From Tetragonia tetragonoides (lineage: Eukaryota; Streptophyta; Magnoliopsida; Caryophyllales; Aizoaceae): DNA of 64,000 nt. The DNA lies in the NCBI GenBank assembly GCA_038025085.1, contig CM076140.1:14962001-15026000 (forward strand), given 5' to 3'. Shown here piece after piece: positions 21,120 to 33,017 of the stretch. Both the position numbers and the translations under genes were made by a program. Below the pieces are notes generated by a model. The model had not been told where the DNA came from. It made no database searches and saw only the letters and a program-made list of their open reading frames with translations. Each line of letters opens with the position of its first letter. The first letter of the stretch is position 1.

Positions 21120-23550
21120 CAAATCAGCCCAATGAAGCATAATCTGTGTAACAGGACAGCTACGAAAACACCCAGCAGCTTTAGCCCTTAACGAAGCTAA
21201 ATAGACTACTCTGTCCACAACGCATCCACTGACATGGAAGTACCAGTAAAGACCTAGCATTCCTCTCTAGCCAGATGCACCAAAGTATTGCAAAGATAGC
21301 ACTCTTCCACAACAGTTTCTTCTTTTTTCTCCCCCCAAGCCCTGCACTCCTTGCTTGCAAGAACTCCATCATAGTATCCGAGTACGCCCAAACCTCACCT
21401 ATGTAACCAGATAATCTACTCCAAAGAGTCTGCGCCACTTCACAACTCAGAAAAACATGTGAAGAGGAGTCACTACTAGCCCGACAAACAAACAAATATC
21501 AGGTGACAAGGTTGAGTTTGGCCTCCTCCTCTGACTCAGGTCGTTAGTATTTATCCTGCCCAACACCAACGTCCACGCAAAAGCTCGAACCTTAGCGGGA
21601 ACTTTTGCCTTCCACAGCCACCTCGCAATAGGGAAATTGGGCTGGTGTACAGGCAAACGCAACCACTGTAGAAAAGATCTACATGAGAATTCCCCAGAAG
21701 AGTCACCTATCCATCTCCGATAGTCCTCCCTATCCTGAAGATGTACTGAATCCAGAAACTCGAACAAAGAAGAAACGTCCTCCATCTCCCACTCCTGAGA
21801 TGATCTCTGAAAATGCAGGTTCCATGAACTTGTCGCCGACGAATAAAACTCCAAAACAGTAGCTTCATGGAGCAATGATAGCTGATAAACTCTGGGAAAA
21901 CGCAAACACAAAGGTTGGTCCTCTCCCCAAGCATCCTCCCAAAACCGTATCCTCAGCCCGTTGCCAAGGCTAAACCGAACAAGAGGAAGATCGCAAAGCC
22001 ACTTACCAGCAAGAGCCACATTTTTAGTCACCAATCGCCCAATACCCAAGCCCCCTCTTCTTTCGGACGACACACAAAATCCCAGCTCACTAAGTGATCC
22101 TTCTTATCTCCATCACTGCCAGACCATAGAAAGACTCTCATCATCTTCTCAAGTTTTTTAGCAACAGCCACCGGCACCTTAAACAAAGATAGGTAATATA
22201 ACGGTATGCTGGACAGACAAGATTGCAGCAAAGTGATCCGACCCCCAAGCGAGAAGTATACCCTCTTCCATCCGTCTAACCTCTTCGACACGCGTTGCAG
22301 CACTGGCTCCCAAAAAGACTCAGTCCGAGGATTGCCCCCAAGTGGCATACCCAAGTAAGTAAGCGACCAACCTTGAGTTCAGCAACCTACCAGATTAGCA
22401 AAACTCTCAAGACCAGCCTGGTCCAGATTAATACCCGCAACACTGCATTTAGTCAGGTTAATTTTCATCCCTGACAGAAGCTCAAAAACTTGCAAAATGG
22501 TGAGGACATTCTTAAACTTAGCCAAATCTGCGGACAAGAAAAGCACTGTATCATCAGCAAATTGCAAGTGAGATACATGCACAGCCTCTCTCCCCACCAG
22601 AAGGCCTTCAACCCACCCCCTCTCTACACCCCTGTCCAACATCATACTGAGCACATCAACCACAAGAGTAAACAAGAAAGGGGAAAGAGGATCCCCTTGT
22701 CTCAACCCCCTCAAGGAAGAAAACCAATCCCTAGGTGCCCCATTAACCAACACGGAAAAGTAAGCATTGCAGAAACAACCCCTAATCCATCGTCGCCAAT
22801 GGAAGCCAAATCCCTTTTGTTCTAGAACACGATCAAGAAAAGCCCAACTCACCCTATCATAAGCCTTCTCGAAATCTAACTTGAACACCACTCCTCTTGT
22901 ACCCTTCCGCCTAGTCTTCCTTCCACAAAAGCACTCTGTGAGAGAGATATCGTAGATGACAATACCTCCCCAATCCTAACAGAAAGAATCTTCGTAATTA
23001 TTTTGTAGACACTAGTGACCAAGCTAATAGGATGGAAGTCTCTCACTTTCATTGACCGGTCCTTCGGAACTAAAGTAATAAAACTCGAATTAATACTCTT
23101 CCCCATAATCCCTTGTTCATGAAATTCTGTAAACACACCAAGCACTCCCGCCTTAATAATTTCCCAACAATCCTGGAAAAAGGCCATTGTGAAACCATTT
23201 GGGCCCTGTGATTTCACCCGATCCATATTGAAAACCGTTGATTTCACCTCCTCTTCTGTAAAGGGTCTCTCTAGCCAAACACTCGACTGTGCAGGAATTG
23301 GGCTCCTCAACCCCTAAATAAAAGGTCTTCCTCCCACCTCCTCTCTGAAGAGACCTTTATAGTACTCTGTAATCTCCTGACTGATTGCATCAACATCCGA
23401 AAAAACTTCCCCAGACTCATCCTCTAACTCCTCAATGAACGGTCGTCGTCTCCTCCCATTAACTACCTTAAAAAACAGCCTAGAGCTAGCATCCCCCTCC
23501 TCTGCCCAAGCAACCTTGATCTTTTGTCGGTGGCTCTGTTTTTCCCGTAG
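21120..23550 (-). pseudogene. LINE ORF2, reverse transcriptase and zf-RVT part
   Basis: In order: WAEEGDASSRLFFKV (linker), an in-frame TAG near 23315, then WLERPFTEEEVKSTVFNMDR, RVKSQGPNGF and ITLVPKDRSMKVRDFHPISL (RT N-terminus). A frameshift follows, then FKLDFEKAYDRVSWAFLDRV, LRGLRQGDPLSPFLFTLVVD and LQFADDTVLFLSAD (FADD intact, about 22550). Another shift follows, then the thumb (LGGRITLLQSCLSSIPLYYL) and FLWSGSDGDKKDHLVSWDFV, and finally the connection and zf-RVT region ending CEVAQTLWSRL and ILWCIWLERNARS. No RNase H domain follows, unlike the LINE at 13226. At least three frame changes and one nonsense codon make it non-functional. Confidence 0.8.
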
Positions 23551-25229
23551 AATCATGTAATAATCCGAGTAATTATCATATTTTCATAATTTAGTTTTAT
23601 GTTTTGTTAAATAAAAGTATTTCCTTTTTAAAGTTGGGTGGTGATTAAATTAGCTAGTATGTTGATCAGTATAGAACCCCCACCCATTTTCTCTCTCACG
23701 CTCAAACCCTCACTCCATTTGCTCTGCCTCTAAACCCCACGACACCACCATCACCATGACTCTCTTTCACGTCTCACCACCATCTACTTCACTTCTCTCC
23801 CTCTCTTAAAACTTTACTGCTCGTGTTGCTAGTTTGCTGGTGAAGGTCGAAGTTTTCTCTCTCCTCTCAGTTCTGCATCACGCGAGGCTTTCTCTGTCCT
23901 CTGTTCTGTTTTTGCGTGTTGCTGTTGCTGTTGTGTGCCATGGATTCCGGCGAGTCAAGCACCCAAACGCCACCTAGACGCCACCCAAGTCGATGCCTAG
24001 TTTTTCCTTCTAGTTGGTTTGTGTACAGAAATCCTCAGCCTTAAATTGATTTGGGTATTTAGTGATTAAATTCTGAATTGGGTTTTAATTTATCTATTCT
24101 GTTTATATGCATATATGATGGATGTTTGAGGATTGAATTGGAGGATTTATGGTGCGTAACTGCTTTTGGTGGTTCGATTAGAGGTAACTTATATCTATTT
24201 CGTACAGTTCGGTTTTAGATTCATTTTGAGTATACTATGTATATGAGTAATTGGATTGATTTGATATGAAATTATGGTATAGTAGTAATTTGTGTAAATT
24301 CAGCTAGTAGTATAGTAGATACTAATGTTAAGCGTGAGTATGTAAGTTAGTCTTGTTTATTGACCTGGAAACACCTATCTGTTGTTGATAGGTAGGTTAT
24401 CTACGTGCTTAGTATGCTTAGGAGGAAGAAAACAAATTGTTGGCTATAAGTTAAAGTATCTGAAATCTGAATACATGCTGTCCAGAGTACTATATATAGT
24501 TGGATTAGAGTATCTGGAATCTAAATACATGCTGCCTAGAATACTATAGTTGGTGTATGGAAAGATATAAGTTTAGGTGATGATAAGGTGTGAGCGAATA
24601 TGTTGTTCTTTTCTTAGTTTTATTTGCATCTTAAACCTAATAGTAAAGTGTGAACATAATAGTTATTACTTGAATTGAGAGCTTATTTACGCAAGCAAAG
24701 AGAGAACGTGAGCTATTATAATTCTTGTAGATGTACTAACATGATAGTTATTGTCTGAATTGCATGAAGACGTGTGAGTAAACAAATGGTTGCTATTTAG
24801 TTATCTTTTACTGAGATTTGCCTTACTGGGATGTAGTAGACTATAACAAAGGATTGAGGATGGCGAGTTATCGTCCTATGATGTGTATTTATACAAGTTA
24901 TATGTAAATGAGAATGATTATGTTAAGACTTTAGTTTACAAGTTAAAGTGTGTAGGTTTGCTATGAGGTATTAGACCAATTGTTTACTTGTTTGAGCTAA
25001 ATCTGTTAGGTTGTGATATACAAGCAAGTAAAGAAGTGAATCAAGAGAAAGAAAAGGAATAATGTATTCCTATGCTACGAGCTATGAATGTTATGAGCAA
25101 GTATATGACGTATTGTGTAAACGTCATAAGAGATAAAGGACAGAAAACGTTAATAAAAGCTACTAATCATTTAAAGTGGAAGATGGCACCTGGTAGTTTA
25201 GGAACTTTTGGGTAACAACAGTTCGAGCG

Positions 25230-25400
25230 ACGTCCCATATGAGTATTGAACTGGACCCAAGATGTGTCCTAGCCCCCAGATGTGGCTATTGACCCCCAGA
25301 TATGGTCAACAGTTCCGATGAGCCCCTAGATGTGGCTAAGCGACTCCCAGATGTGGTCGAATGGTTTTAAAAGCCCCCAGATGTAGCAGCCCTAGGATTC
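25230..25400. repeat. Short CCCCCAGATGTGGC motif array inside the solo LTR
   Basis: Variants of CCCCCAGATGTGGCTA / CCCAGATGTGGTCAA recur about six times between 25254 and 25390, alternating between GGCTA and GGTC versions, with 16-30 bp spacing. Confidence 0.8.
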
Positions 25401-25650
25401 TAACCTCCCTTGTGCCAAGTTAAAAGTGTGAAGCTACCAAACTAAAATTAAAGAAGAACAATTGAGCAAACAAGAGTATAAGACACGAGAAAGGTGAAAA
25501 TGACAGCTATCTATGTTTCCCGGGGTTGTTCTTGTTTGTGCTTCCCTTATTGTGACTGTTATATTATAAGTCAAAGCAGATAGACTAGAACATATAGTTG
25601 TTTATGTTTTATCTACTATAATTTTAATGAATTATAGTTTCAGTAGGATT

Positions 25651-25914
25651 CATGTGGAGGGTTTTATGTAAGTTATGCATATACGTGTATATCTTGAAAT
25701 GAATTTAAGATGGTCTTTACGTGATTGATGTGAGTTACTCAGTTCATGATGACCCGTTTTTGGGCTGTCACCCACGATTATTCATGTGAGTGTTTTATGT
25801 GAGTTATGCATATACGTGTATATCTTGAACTGAATTTAAGATGGTCTTTACGTGATTGATGTGAGTTACTCAGTTCACGCTGACCCGTTTTCGGGCTGTC
25901 ACCCACGATGTGAA
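25651..25914. repeat. 132-bp tandem duplication inside the solo LTR
   Basis: GTTTTATGT(A/G)AGTTATGCAT starts at 25661 and again at 25793. Each unit ends with a GCTGTCACCCACGAT block. Two nearly identical copies. Confidence 0.9.
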
Positions 25915-26335
25915 TCGTGTATTTCCCTGGTGACAGATTATTTGTATGCAAGTTATTTTGTGGTGAGGACGCTCCAGATAGTAGCCGAATAGAGTCTTGG
26001 CAAGAAGAGTTTGCTTTTAGATTTAAATTATATTTCTAGCTTACTGATTAAATTTATTAAATAGACCATTATAGTAATTCACAAAATTATTATTAGAAGT
26101 CAGTTGAAGAGCCTTACACTCATTCTATGAGTGAGTGTGGCGGTAGCACCCGGATTTTATTAGAGTCTTCCGCTAGGTTGATTGGATTTTGTTTTAATAT
26201 TCTGTTTAAGCAGGTTTTGTAAAGTCGATAACTTGGGATGCCTATTTACAAAAGAACCTCTGCCGAAATTTTGGCTCGAGTTTTAGTTATTTCTATTTAT
26301 TTATTTTAGTAGAAAATTCGGGGTGTTACAAATCA

Positions 26336-27353
26336 CCTCTTCCAGCTCATTCTTAAGGCCAACACTCCTACGGACCAGCTCCTCCGTAGATTCCTCTATA
26401 ATGTCCCCACTGCAAAGTTGCTGGTCCACCAATGATATTTCATCTAAGAGTTCTTTCTTTTTCCTCTGCACATCGCCAAACACCTCCTTATTCCACCTCT
26501 TCAGCTCCTCTTTAACATTCTTCAACTTCTTCATAAAGCAATAACCCTGCCAGCCCTGCACTTCGAAAGAATCCCACCATTCCTTTACCTTCATACGAAA
26601 ATTGGGATGCGAAGTCCACATGTTTTCAAACCTAAAAGGCGTCGGTCCCCATTGCACAAGGCAAGAATGCAAAGTAAGTGGAAAATGATTAGAACAAGAC
26701 CTCGGTAACACCTCCTGCACAAGTTGTGGAAATTCATCCTCCACCTCATTAGTAAACATGTAGCGGTCAATCCTGGAACTCGCATTACGACGTCCACCAA
26801 CCGACCATGTGAACTCTGCATTATGCAGAGGAGGATCCCTCAACTCACATTCTCGAATAACATCAACAAAACCCCTTATGCCTGTCATACTACTGGTATT
26901 CCCCCGCCTCTCACTACTGGTGCAAACAACATTAAAATCACCACCTACCACCCATCTTGGAGAGCATAACCCTGCGACAGCACACAACTCTTCAATAAAA
27001 GACTCTCGCTCACGATACCCACAAGGGCCATAGGTTGCAGTGAACCACCAGCACCCCCGTCCCCTAACCTCTAGACAAATTGTAACAGTGTAAGTCCCAA
27101 AGACCACCTCCTGCGTAGAAAACCGAGTATCCCAAACCACCAAAATCCCACCAGCAGCTCCATCTAAATGTAAAATAACCCAATCCTTATTTCGAACCTC
27201 CCAAATACTTCTAAGAAAAAAGGAGTCCACCGCTTGCATTTTCGTCTCCCGTAACATCACTATATCAGGGGTGGCGTTGCAAATAACCTCCCTAACCAAG
27301 TTCCTCTTCCTTGTCCTCCACAACCCGTTCACGTTCCAACTTAATATTTTCAT
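26336..27353 (-). pseudogene. LINE ORF2, apurinic-type endonuclease part
   Basis: Starts at MKILSWNVNGL (27353) and carries the endonuclease/exonuclease/phosphatase motifs in order: WNVNGL, RETKMQ (usual KET/RET site), GGILVVWD, TATYGPC, GGDFNVV, FTWSV, SRIDRYMF and SNHFPL. The last is normally SDH, so the catalytic aspartate is replaced by asparagine. After the domain, a helical linker (ELKRWNKEVFGDVQRKKKEL) runs up to the AATCA target site, where the solo LTR cuts the frame. The family nicks target DNA to prime reverse transcription. Confidence 0.85.
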
Positions 27354-27359
27354 AACAGC

Positions 27360-27487
27360 CGTCTATGACCCCGTGTTTTACGGCACTCCCTCCTGCCATA
27401 GTTTACACTTGTTTGCAAATTCCTTAGCTCCCTGTTCCCAGTTTCTACCTTTCTTCCTAGAACAAATCTTCGGCGAAACCTGCCCGC
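27360..27487 (-). pseudogene. C-terminal end of LINE ORF1
   Basis: The minus frame reads CGQVSPKICSRKKGRNWEQG and ends AKEFANKCKLWQEGVP before a stop, a typical basic tail just upstream of a plant LINE ORF2. It is cut at 27487 by the CACTA end. Confidence 0.5.
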
Positions 27488-28000
27488 ACTACTACAAAAA
27501 GAGGATATAAAGTCACTTTTTTTGGGCCTTTAAAGTCGGTTTTAAAAGTGACTTCCAAGTGAGTGACATTATAGGGTATGGCATCCAAGTCGCTTTTTAA
27601 GCGACCTTAAAGGCTGCCATACGAAGATACTTTTTTGAAGAAAAGTGACTTTGTATGTGCCTTATGATGTCGCTTTTCTGTAAAAAGCGACTTCGTAGGT
27701 ACTTTAATCAAGTCGCTTTTTTTTTAAAAAAAAAAAAAGAGACTTCGTAGAACAGCCTTCAGTGTCCCTTCTATTCAGAAAAAGCGACTTTGTAGGCTCA
27801 CTTACGAAGCCGCTTTTTAAAAAAAAAAGCGACTTATCATTATAGTTTTCATAAATAAAAAAAAAAAAAAAAAGAAATATCCACCACGTGTAGATTTCCA
27901 CCAAAATATTATAATATACAAAGTTCCACCAAAATATAATAATATACAAAGTTCCAACAAAATACATTTATTATCAACAACTACAACATGTCAGTTCTGG
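27488..28000 (+). mobile_element. CACTA transposon terminus with subterminal repeats
   Basis: CACTACTACAAAAA at 27488-27501 is the diagnostic CACTA terminus. The next 350 bp holds many copies, in both orientations, of AAGTCGCTTTTT / AAAAAGCGACTT(CGTAGG), the subterminal repeats where the transposase binds. No inner transposase was recognised. The opposite terminus (TTTTTGTAGTAGTG) was not found, so the true right limit is unknown; it may reach the glyoxalase pseudo-exons or the Tat insertion. Confidence 0.85.
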
Positions 28001-29742
28001 TTCATTTTCTATAACAAAGTAAAATAGACCTTAGGCTATAATACAGGATCATACACTATACACAATATGTTCAAGACGAATGTAGGAGGAAGATGACTTT
28101 AGAAACGAGCAGCGCAACTTCATAATCTGAATCATCAGATGGTTAAATTGTATCAACTATTAGAAGAGGAAAAAAAACAAGCTTCATGAAATAGCATGAT
28201 CTCCATTTGCCCAGTGATTATTAACCTATGTATATTCAGCCCTAAAACACAAAAAGGAACATGACAAATTGACAAGTGCAGAACCAAAACTAAAATCCAG
28301 AATAGCATGATAGGAGCAAGAATCACAAACAGTTCACTATTGTCTACCACTTATTCTACTGCAGAAGGCAGGACAAGAAGGGATACTTCAACTGCACAAC
28401 CCTTAAGCAAAAAGCATGACAAACTTCATGTTAATGCAGGATTACAGAAAACATAACGACTTCATAAATTCTGAAAGCAAAGAATAAAGAGGGAACAAGG
28501 AGTTCTGAGGTTACTACAAACTACCTGAACATATCACTTTATAAACATCAAGATCAAAATTTATAACATGTTACAACTCTAAATGAACATCTGAGTTTAT
28601 ATTGGTAGAAACGAAGAGGATAAAAAGAAGTCATGAGAAGTAAATCATCACTAGCTGGAATATAATACAAAGAAATAAACTCTCACAACAAAAAACCAAG
28701 AGTCGAGGGAGGGTAGGAATGACCTTAAACAACACACATTGCAAGTGGCATATCTACACAATGAAATAAACTCTTACAACAGAAGTCGAGAGTAGAGGCC
28801 GAGTAGGAATGGCCTTAGACAACACATGTATATTGCAGGTGGCTTACCTACACACAGAAGTGCCGAGAGGTAGCTCCAACAGCAAAAGAAATTAAATCAC
28901 CATGCTGTTGAGAGACGAAGCAGATAAAAATAGTCGGATCAATAATCAAAGTTTTGTCTATAAGAAGGAGTACATTAAGAATTACAAAGCAAGTAGTACA
29001 AGATTTAGAGTTCAAATCCCTAAGCACAAGATCTGCAACCATGTGAAAGACAACGTTTGTGAAAATGCCTCGCATTGTACCCCTGGTTTTTCTCTCTGGC
29101 CCACCGATACCAATTACAAAGCATCAATAAGACAATCCAAACCCCAAAATCATTGTGCTAGACTCAACTAAGAAAGTGTATTAAGCTCACAAAAAGTTTG
29201 TCACACAAGCACCTAGAGCTGTCTTAGATCAATGCCCTTTTAATCCCACTCAGATACTTATATACTTGAGTTCTAGCTCTTCTTAACAAGCAAATGCACG
29301 GGTAAACAACACAAATCTGATCTGAATTCAGGTTCTGAACTCAGAAATTCATATCAGTGCTTAACAGGTCTAAACAGGCTTTAAACAATGCTATATTTGA
29401 CACTTTAAGCATAAAAGAGTAGGTTTTGGCCTGAGTAACAAATCAGAACATAGTAGCACAAATCCCAGTTCACTCAACACGAGCAAGAAAGAAAATCTAG
29501 CTCAACGGTTCGATAAATCAATCGGTTTCACTCCAAATTTCATAGGTATCCAGTAAAACATTCAGGTTATATTTATCCCAAAACTCGGAACAACAACTCA
29601 AACTCAATACAACTCAAACTCAGACTCAAAACTCGGAACAACAACTCAAACATTCAACCACATGCTAAAAGGAAAATTTTGAAGAATACAACATGTTCAA
29701 CTCATTGAATCTGGTTCCACAAGCACAGAAGCAAGATCTTAC
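28001..29742. other. 1.7 kb without recognisable genes
   Basis: AT-rich, no family motif on either strand. It could be CACTA interior or downstream sequence of the glyoxalase-derived gene. A short CAACAACTCAAACTCA repeat occurs at about 29590-29655. Confidence 0.45.
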
Positions 29743-30089
29743 TGTTTTCCATCCATGAGGACCAACAAGCAGTAATCTTGGTGTGATTACAGGCAATGGG
29801 CCAGGATCAAGCACAATTTTCCCTCCGCAAAGTCTGACTACTTCTGCTGTTTGGTACACATCATTTGTTCCAATTACAATCTGACAAGATAAAGGGAATT
29901 CTCACAGATAATCCTAGATAGTCTGAGTCAGAACCAAGCAAGACTAACAAGAAAGGGCCTTATTGAAAAATCCACTCTTACCTGACCGTAGCCATTTCCA
30001 TTGTCATAAACCTTTACTCCATAATTGTATGTTAACCACAACACAACATTTTAATCCTCAGGACCATAAACCATCACGGTTGCCGTATA
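29743..30089 (-). pseudogene. Glyoxalase I (lactoylglutathione lyase) pseudo-exons
   Basis: Two minus-strand exons with splice sites. Exon 30089-29982 (TTCAG|TATACG to GGTCAG|GTAAGA, 36 codons) reads VYGPED, an in-frame TAA, then LTYNYGVKVYDNGNGYGQ. Exon 29880-29743 (TCAG|ATTGTA to AAAACA|GTAAGA, 46 codons) reads IVIGTNDVYQTAEVV, CGGKIVLDPGPLPVI and GPHGWKT. They match the C-terminal domain of plant glyoxalase I (family text: ELTYNYGV-x-x-Y, AIGT-x-DVYK-x-AE, G-G-x-I-x-x-x-PGPLPG, DPDGWK). The stop replaces a lysine-equivalent codon, and PDGW is changed to PHGW. The enzyme detoxifies methylglyoxal; this copy cannot. N-terminal exons are absent nearby, and the Tat element sits 377 bp upstream. 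Confidence 0.75.
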
Positions 30090-30466
30090 CTGAATAGCAA
30101 CGTTGATCAATCAGCAATGGCATGTGGAAACTAAGACCAACCAACTAAGAACAATACACCACACATGACACTTCTAGTACAACCAAAAGAAAAACAACAA
30201 AGGTTTTTCAATAACAGAAATGCTCACAGAGACAGATGGACAGAAAACTTGGGGATGTAAAATGAAGCATTAAAGAAGTTTTCGTTCATTGAATCCAACA
30301 AGCTCTCAATTTGCACTACTGCTTAGGGTCACTCAAATCAAAGTATATTCTTCTAGAACTTCATGATTGTAACTCAGTTTTCGCTTTCACAAAAAGAAAG
30401 GCACATCTATAACCCTCAGAACCTCAAAGCTACTAGAAGAGATAGGACAAAGTGCATGTCAGTAAA
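30090..30466. other. Flank between glyoxalase pseudo-exons and the Tat element
   Basis: No coding sequence recognised. The last five bases (GTAAA, 30462-30466) form the left copy of the imperfect target duplication of the Tat element. Confidence 0.5.
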
Positions 30467-31996
30467 TGTAGACACCCAAATCGGTTCTCATCCCCTGCCA
30501 CCGCAACGCCCGATGATGATGGTAATGGATTAACATGGACGTAAGTAGAAAAGGACATTGCTCGGAAATATAGACCAAATTCCTTGAAACCTCAAACTTT
30601 GGATAGCCCTTGTTATAAGAATTCCAACGCCTTTGACCTTGCCTCAATCAGGTTCCCGGATCAAGAGATATCGCGTCTCGAAGATTTGGGTCAAAACCGC
30701 TCAATCCCGACCCCTTGGGTCAGCCCAAGGGCAATTTCGTAATTTACTGAGCACAAAAAGTCAAAAACCCTAGTCACACGCGCACCGTCAGTTCCAGCGG
30801 CTATCACTACCTGCCCGGCGGCCAGCACGTGACAGCGGGGGACCGGCAGCCAGCCGCTGAGCCCCAGCGGCCAGACGAGGGCCCCAGCTACCCTCCGTGT
30901 GGCCGCTGGGCCGGTTTTTTGGCTGGGCCGAGTTGTGGCGCCGGGTTTCTTACCCTAAGCCCCAAAATCTGCCCCCCAACTCTATAAATACTCCTCTTCA
31001 CTCTCTTTTGTAGGAGGTCAGTCAGTTCATAATTTTGAGAGCATTGAGAGCACATATTTCCCCAAATCAAAGAGAATTCAGAAATCTGAAGATCCAAGCA
31101 AGCATTACACCTAGCCTAGCACCCAAGATCGAAGAGCAATTCCAATTCTACTAATCCCGTTCGAATAGAACGTCCAGGTTAACCATCCTGAGGACCTAAA
31201 CTCTTTATTAAATCTCTTGTTTACTATTTATCAATCATGTTTTATTTAGCTTTTGATTATGGATGAATAAATTTGCATGCTTTGGGTTCTGTATATAATT
31301 ATGCATGTTTAGTTTATAAAGTTAGCATCTTTTTTATTAGTTATGCAAGTTTGCATCTTTTTGTAGTTTTTGCATGCATGTAGTAGCTCCTAGGTTTATT
31401 TTAGCATAAAGTTAATATCTTTGCATTGTTCTTCTTTTGAAGTTACTAACAATTTTATTGATGTGCATATACAATGCTTGGCGCGTTTAGCGAAGTACGG
31501 TAGGTTGGAGCGTTAATTTAATGCTTCATATCTTGTTTATGCTTGTTAATAGTATGCATGTAAATTGGATATAAATTGTGCGAAGTGATAACATAGGTAA
31601 TTTGGTTGTCTTTAACCCGCCTAGTTAATTTAGGATCTTGGACGACCGGACTTGTATGGAACTATATAGTATAAATAAATATTTGACATGGATAAGCTTA
31701 GTAGAGGCCGTTTATACGGGCGATTTAGATGAGATTCGTTTTGTTTATTTCGTACCTACACCCCCGAACTCAATATTTAGTCCCCATGGGCATGAGTCAA
31801 TTCCCAATAGGAATTGGGTGCACTTTTGATGGTTTCCAATTGTTTCCTTAAAAATTGGTGGCGGCTTCTTATTTGCAAATTGTTATTCCCCATAATTAAA
31901 TTAAATTGCATATGACGTATTATTAAGAACCATTAATCCCAATCGAATAAAATCACAATTTTAATGGAGAGCCGGGAAGAGGCGAGGGTTCTTACA
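30467..31996 (+). repeat. 5' LTR of the Tat element
   Basis: Begins TGTAGACACCC and ends GGTTCTTACA. It carries a GC-rich block (about 30775-30955) and a TATA box TCTATAAATA at 30981-30990. It is the same length as the 3' LTR; by eye, mismatches concentrate in the GC-rich block, as expected of methylated cytosines mutating. Confidence 0.95.
30775..30955 (+). promoter_or_regulatory. GC-rich block upstream of the LTR TATA box
   Basis: Dense in CCGCTG, GGCCGCTGGGCC, CAGCGGCC and GGCCGGTTTTTTGGC words, in an otherwise AT-rich element, ending about 26 bp before TCTATAAATA (30981-30990). Related blocks precede both antisense genes of the same element (41400-41582, 43450-43622). Confidence 0.55.
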
Positions 31997-31997
31997 G

Positions 31998-32015
31998 TGG
32001 CGACTTCACTGGGGA
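31998..32015 (+). promoter_or_regulatory. Primer-binding site of the Tat element
   Basis: TGGCGACTTCACTGGGGA lies one base after the 5' LTR. A TGGCGACT...GGGGA primer site is usual in Tat/Ogre-type elements. The exact primer tRNA was not verified. Confidence 0.8.
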
Positions 32016-33017
32016 CAAATAACAAGAGGGTGTAATTCGAACACTTATCCATGTGAATAATTTATTTTAGCTATTTGGTTCAATTACCGTATGTGTTTAT
32101 TTTCTTTGCTCTTGCATCCATATCATTCATATTGCATGCGTTATCATCGCAAGATGTCGAAAGACATCACCTCTCCATAAACAGGAATTACCCTTTGGAA
32201 CATTGTCTATGACTTAGGCCGGTGACCCACTCGGTCCGAATTACTTTTGCACATAGTCGTGTTCCACCCCATGGCATTTACATGTTTCCATTCGAGATGT
32301 GTAAAACGGTACGTCTAGTCTTACGATGCACCCCATAGATGACGAAACGCATCCGGTCGAGGGTTACCATATCCAACCATAGATTGTGTCAACTATTGCA
32401 TTATGTCCCATAGTCCATATCAAGGTGCTAATTGATTTACTTACCATATTATGGTTGATTGTTTCCTTGCTATGTGATTAGTTTCCATAGAATATTAGGA
32501 TTAGATCCCCCTTAGGATTCTTTTTTTGAGTCCTGGTTAGGGAAGGTTTCCCTTTTGTTTGCTTGTGCGTTTTGTCAAGTTTACAAATAGAGTCTAGGAT
32601 CCTTTTTTTTTTAGGAAGTAGAATCCCTGTATGACTCCGATGACGCTAGTGATCATGTTAGGAAGACGTTCCTTTCCCTAAGAATTAGATTGCATGCAAA
32701 TGATATATTCCCGTCAATGATCTTTCACCAAATAAAAAAAGAGAGTCCAATTTTATTCCATATGCAAGTCAATAGTACATCTCCATTCCTTAAATTAGGG
32801 AATTTCATCCCATATGCAAGTCAAGAGTATTTATAATTCTAATAAAGTCGAAAGATCATTGACTAGAACATGCTATTTACATAAAATCGCGTCTTTCCGA
32901 AAAGATCACCATGTTGAGGATTAGTGCTAGATTCTCTTCCCACATTTGTTTTAAAATAAAAATCTTTATTCTGTGGAGTTTCCCATTTATTTCCTATTTT
33001 CTTAAACGGGCCTTTTT
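32016..33017 (+). other. Untranslated leader of the Tat element
   Basis: About 1 kb between the primer-binding site and the gag ATG, no ORF. Contains a short repeat of CCATATGCAAGTCAA (about 32757-32825). It probably holds the packaging signal (inference). Confidence 0.6.

Larger units (their letters stand above)
23556..26330 (-). mobile_element. Solo LTR, 2775 bp, Ty3/gypsy (Tekay-like)
   Basis: Bounded by the 5-bp target duplication AATCA (23551-23555 and 26331-26335). On the minus strand it begins TGTAACACCCCGAATTTTCT and ends CGGATTATTACA, the TG...CA ends of an LTR. The TGTAACACCCCGAA start and the great length are usual for Tekay/Del-type chromovirus LTRs (inferred). No coding sequence, primer-binding site or second copy is present, so it is a product of LTR-LTR recombination. 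It interrupts LINE ORF2. Confidence 0.9.
21056..27487 (-). mobile_element. L1-type LINE (minus strand), decayed, split by a solo LTR
   Basis: Reading leftward: the end of ORF1 (27487-27370), endonuclease (27353-26336), solo LTR insertion (26330-23556), RT (23550 to about 22030), and zf-RVT with C-terminus (about 22070-21120), ending in an A7 tail at about 21060. Without the LTR the retained LINE is about 3.65 kb. The 5' side is cut off by a CACTA terminus at 27488. Multiple stops and frameshifts show it is old. Confidence 0.85.
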
